A DNA stretch of 31,105 nt from Leptolinea sp. UBA4782 (GTDB lineage Bacteria > Chloroflexota > Anaerolineae > Anaerolineales > Anaerolineaceae), in contig DHHC01000021.1 in assembly GCA_002403095.1 (NCBI GenBank), forward strand, positions 72,949 through 104,053, given 5' to 3'. This document shows positions 30,995 through 31,105 of the stretch, piece after piece (the stretch's first letter is position 1; each line of letters starts with the position of its first letter). The position numbers and the translations under genes were made by a program. The notes below the pieces were generated by a model. The model was not told the DNA's origin. It did not search any database and was given only the letters and a program-made list of their open reading frames with translations.

Positions 30995-31105
30995 ATTAGG
31001 AATAAACAATGAATCAGTCGAAAAAGAGGGAAATTAATAGAAAATATTTTTTATGATACAATATTTTTCATAGATAAAGAGGTAAGTTGGTGTAACATTC
31101 TTTCT

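Overview
The window looks like a chromosomal segment of a Chloroflexota bacterium, most likely class Anaerolineae. This is inferred from the moderately high GC, the many secreted or lipid-anchored proteins with Thr/Pro-rich (TPTPTP-type) linkers, and the gene mix. No rRNA, tRNA, CRISPR array, insertion sequence or phage gene was seen. Most of it reads as ordinary housekeeping and metabolic chromosome.

Left part (1-9.3 kb). A small membrane protein (39-512) is followed by a lipoprotein polysaccharide deacetylase with an altered catalytic motif, and then a multi-spanning membrane protein with a clear terminator. Next comes a purine salvage operon, xpt-guaA, whose guaA stop codon abuts a decapitated AlkD-type DNA glycosylase remnant. 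Divergent from xpt runs gatB, translationally coupled (ATGA) to an M3-family oligopeptidase that ends at a strong terminator.

Middle part (9.3-18 kb). A previously untracked 33-residue membrane peptide gene (9300-9401, minus) sits between two terminators. Next is a three-gene minus-strand redox operon: GlpA-like FAD dehydrogenase, NAD(P)/FAD oxidoreductase, and DUF1667 protein. It is divergent from an AmrS-type radical SAM gene with a near-consensus promoter and almost no leader. A cell-envelope cluster follows: an LCP-family lipoprotein, a DUF4203-like membrane protein, and a secreted protein with a lytic-transglycosylase-like C-terminus.

Right part (18-31.1 kb). A sugar-phosphate nucleotidyltransferase, a DUF6504-like small protein and a class I/II aminotransferase form an overlapping operon that converges on a class II aldolase gene. 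Diverging from the aldolase is a diaminopropionate ammonia-lyase gene (dpaL) with a good promoter and terminator. Further right are a methyltransferase, pirin, a GlsB/YeaQ protein, a CPA1-type cation/proton antiporter with an RCK_C domain, a lipoprotein, flavodoxin, an AT-rich GT87-like membrane glycosyltransferase, a zinc-ribbon membrane protein and dodecin.

Three intergenic copies of a degenerate palindromic repeat (core TCATCCTGAG...GAAGGATCT) are scattered at 1.7, 23.0 and 26.9 kb. I found no convincing new multi-gene system. The most useful leads are the 33-aa peptide gene, a set of apparently leaderless genes, several enzymes missing a hallmark residue, two gene remnants abutting intact genes, and an inverted repeat centred exactly on a promoter -10 box.
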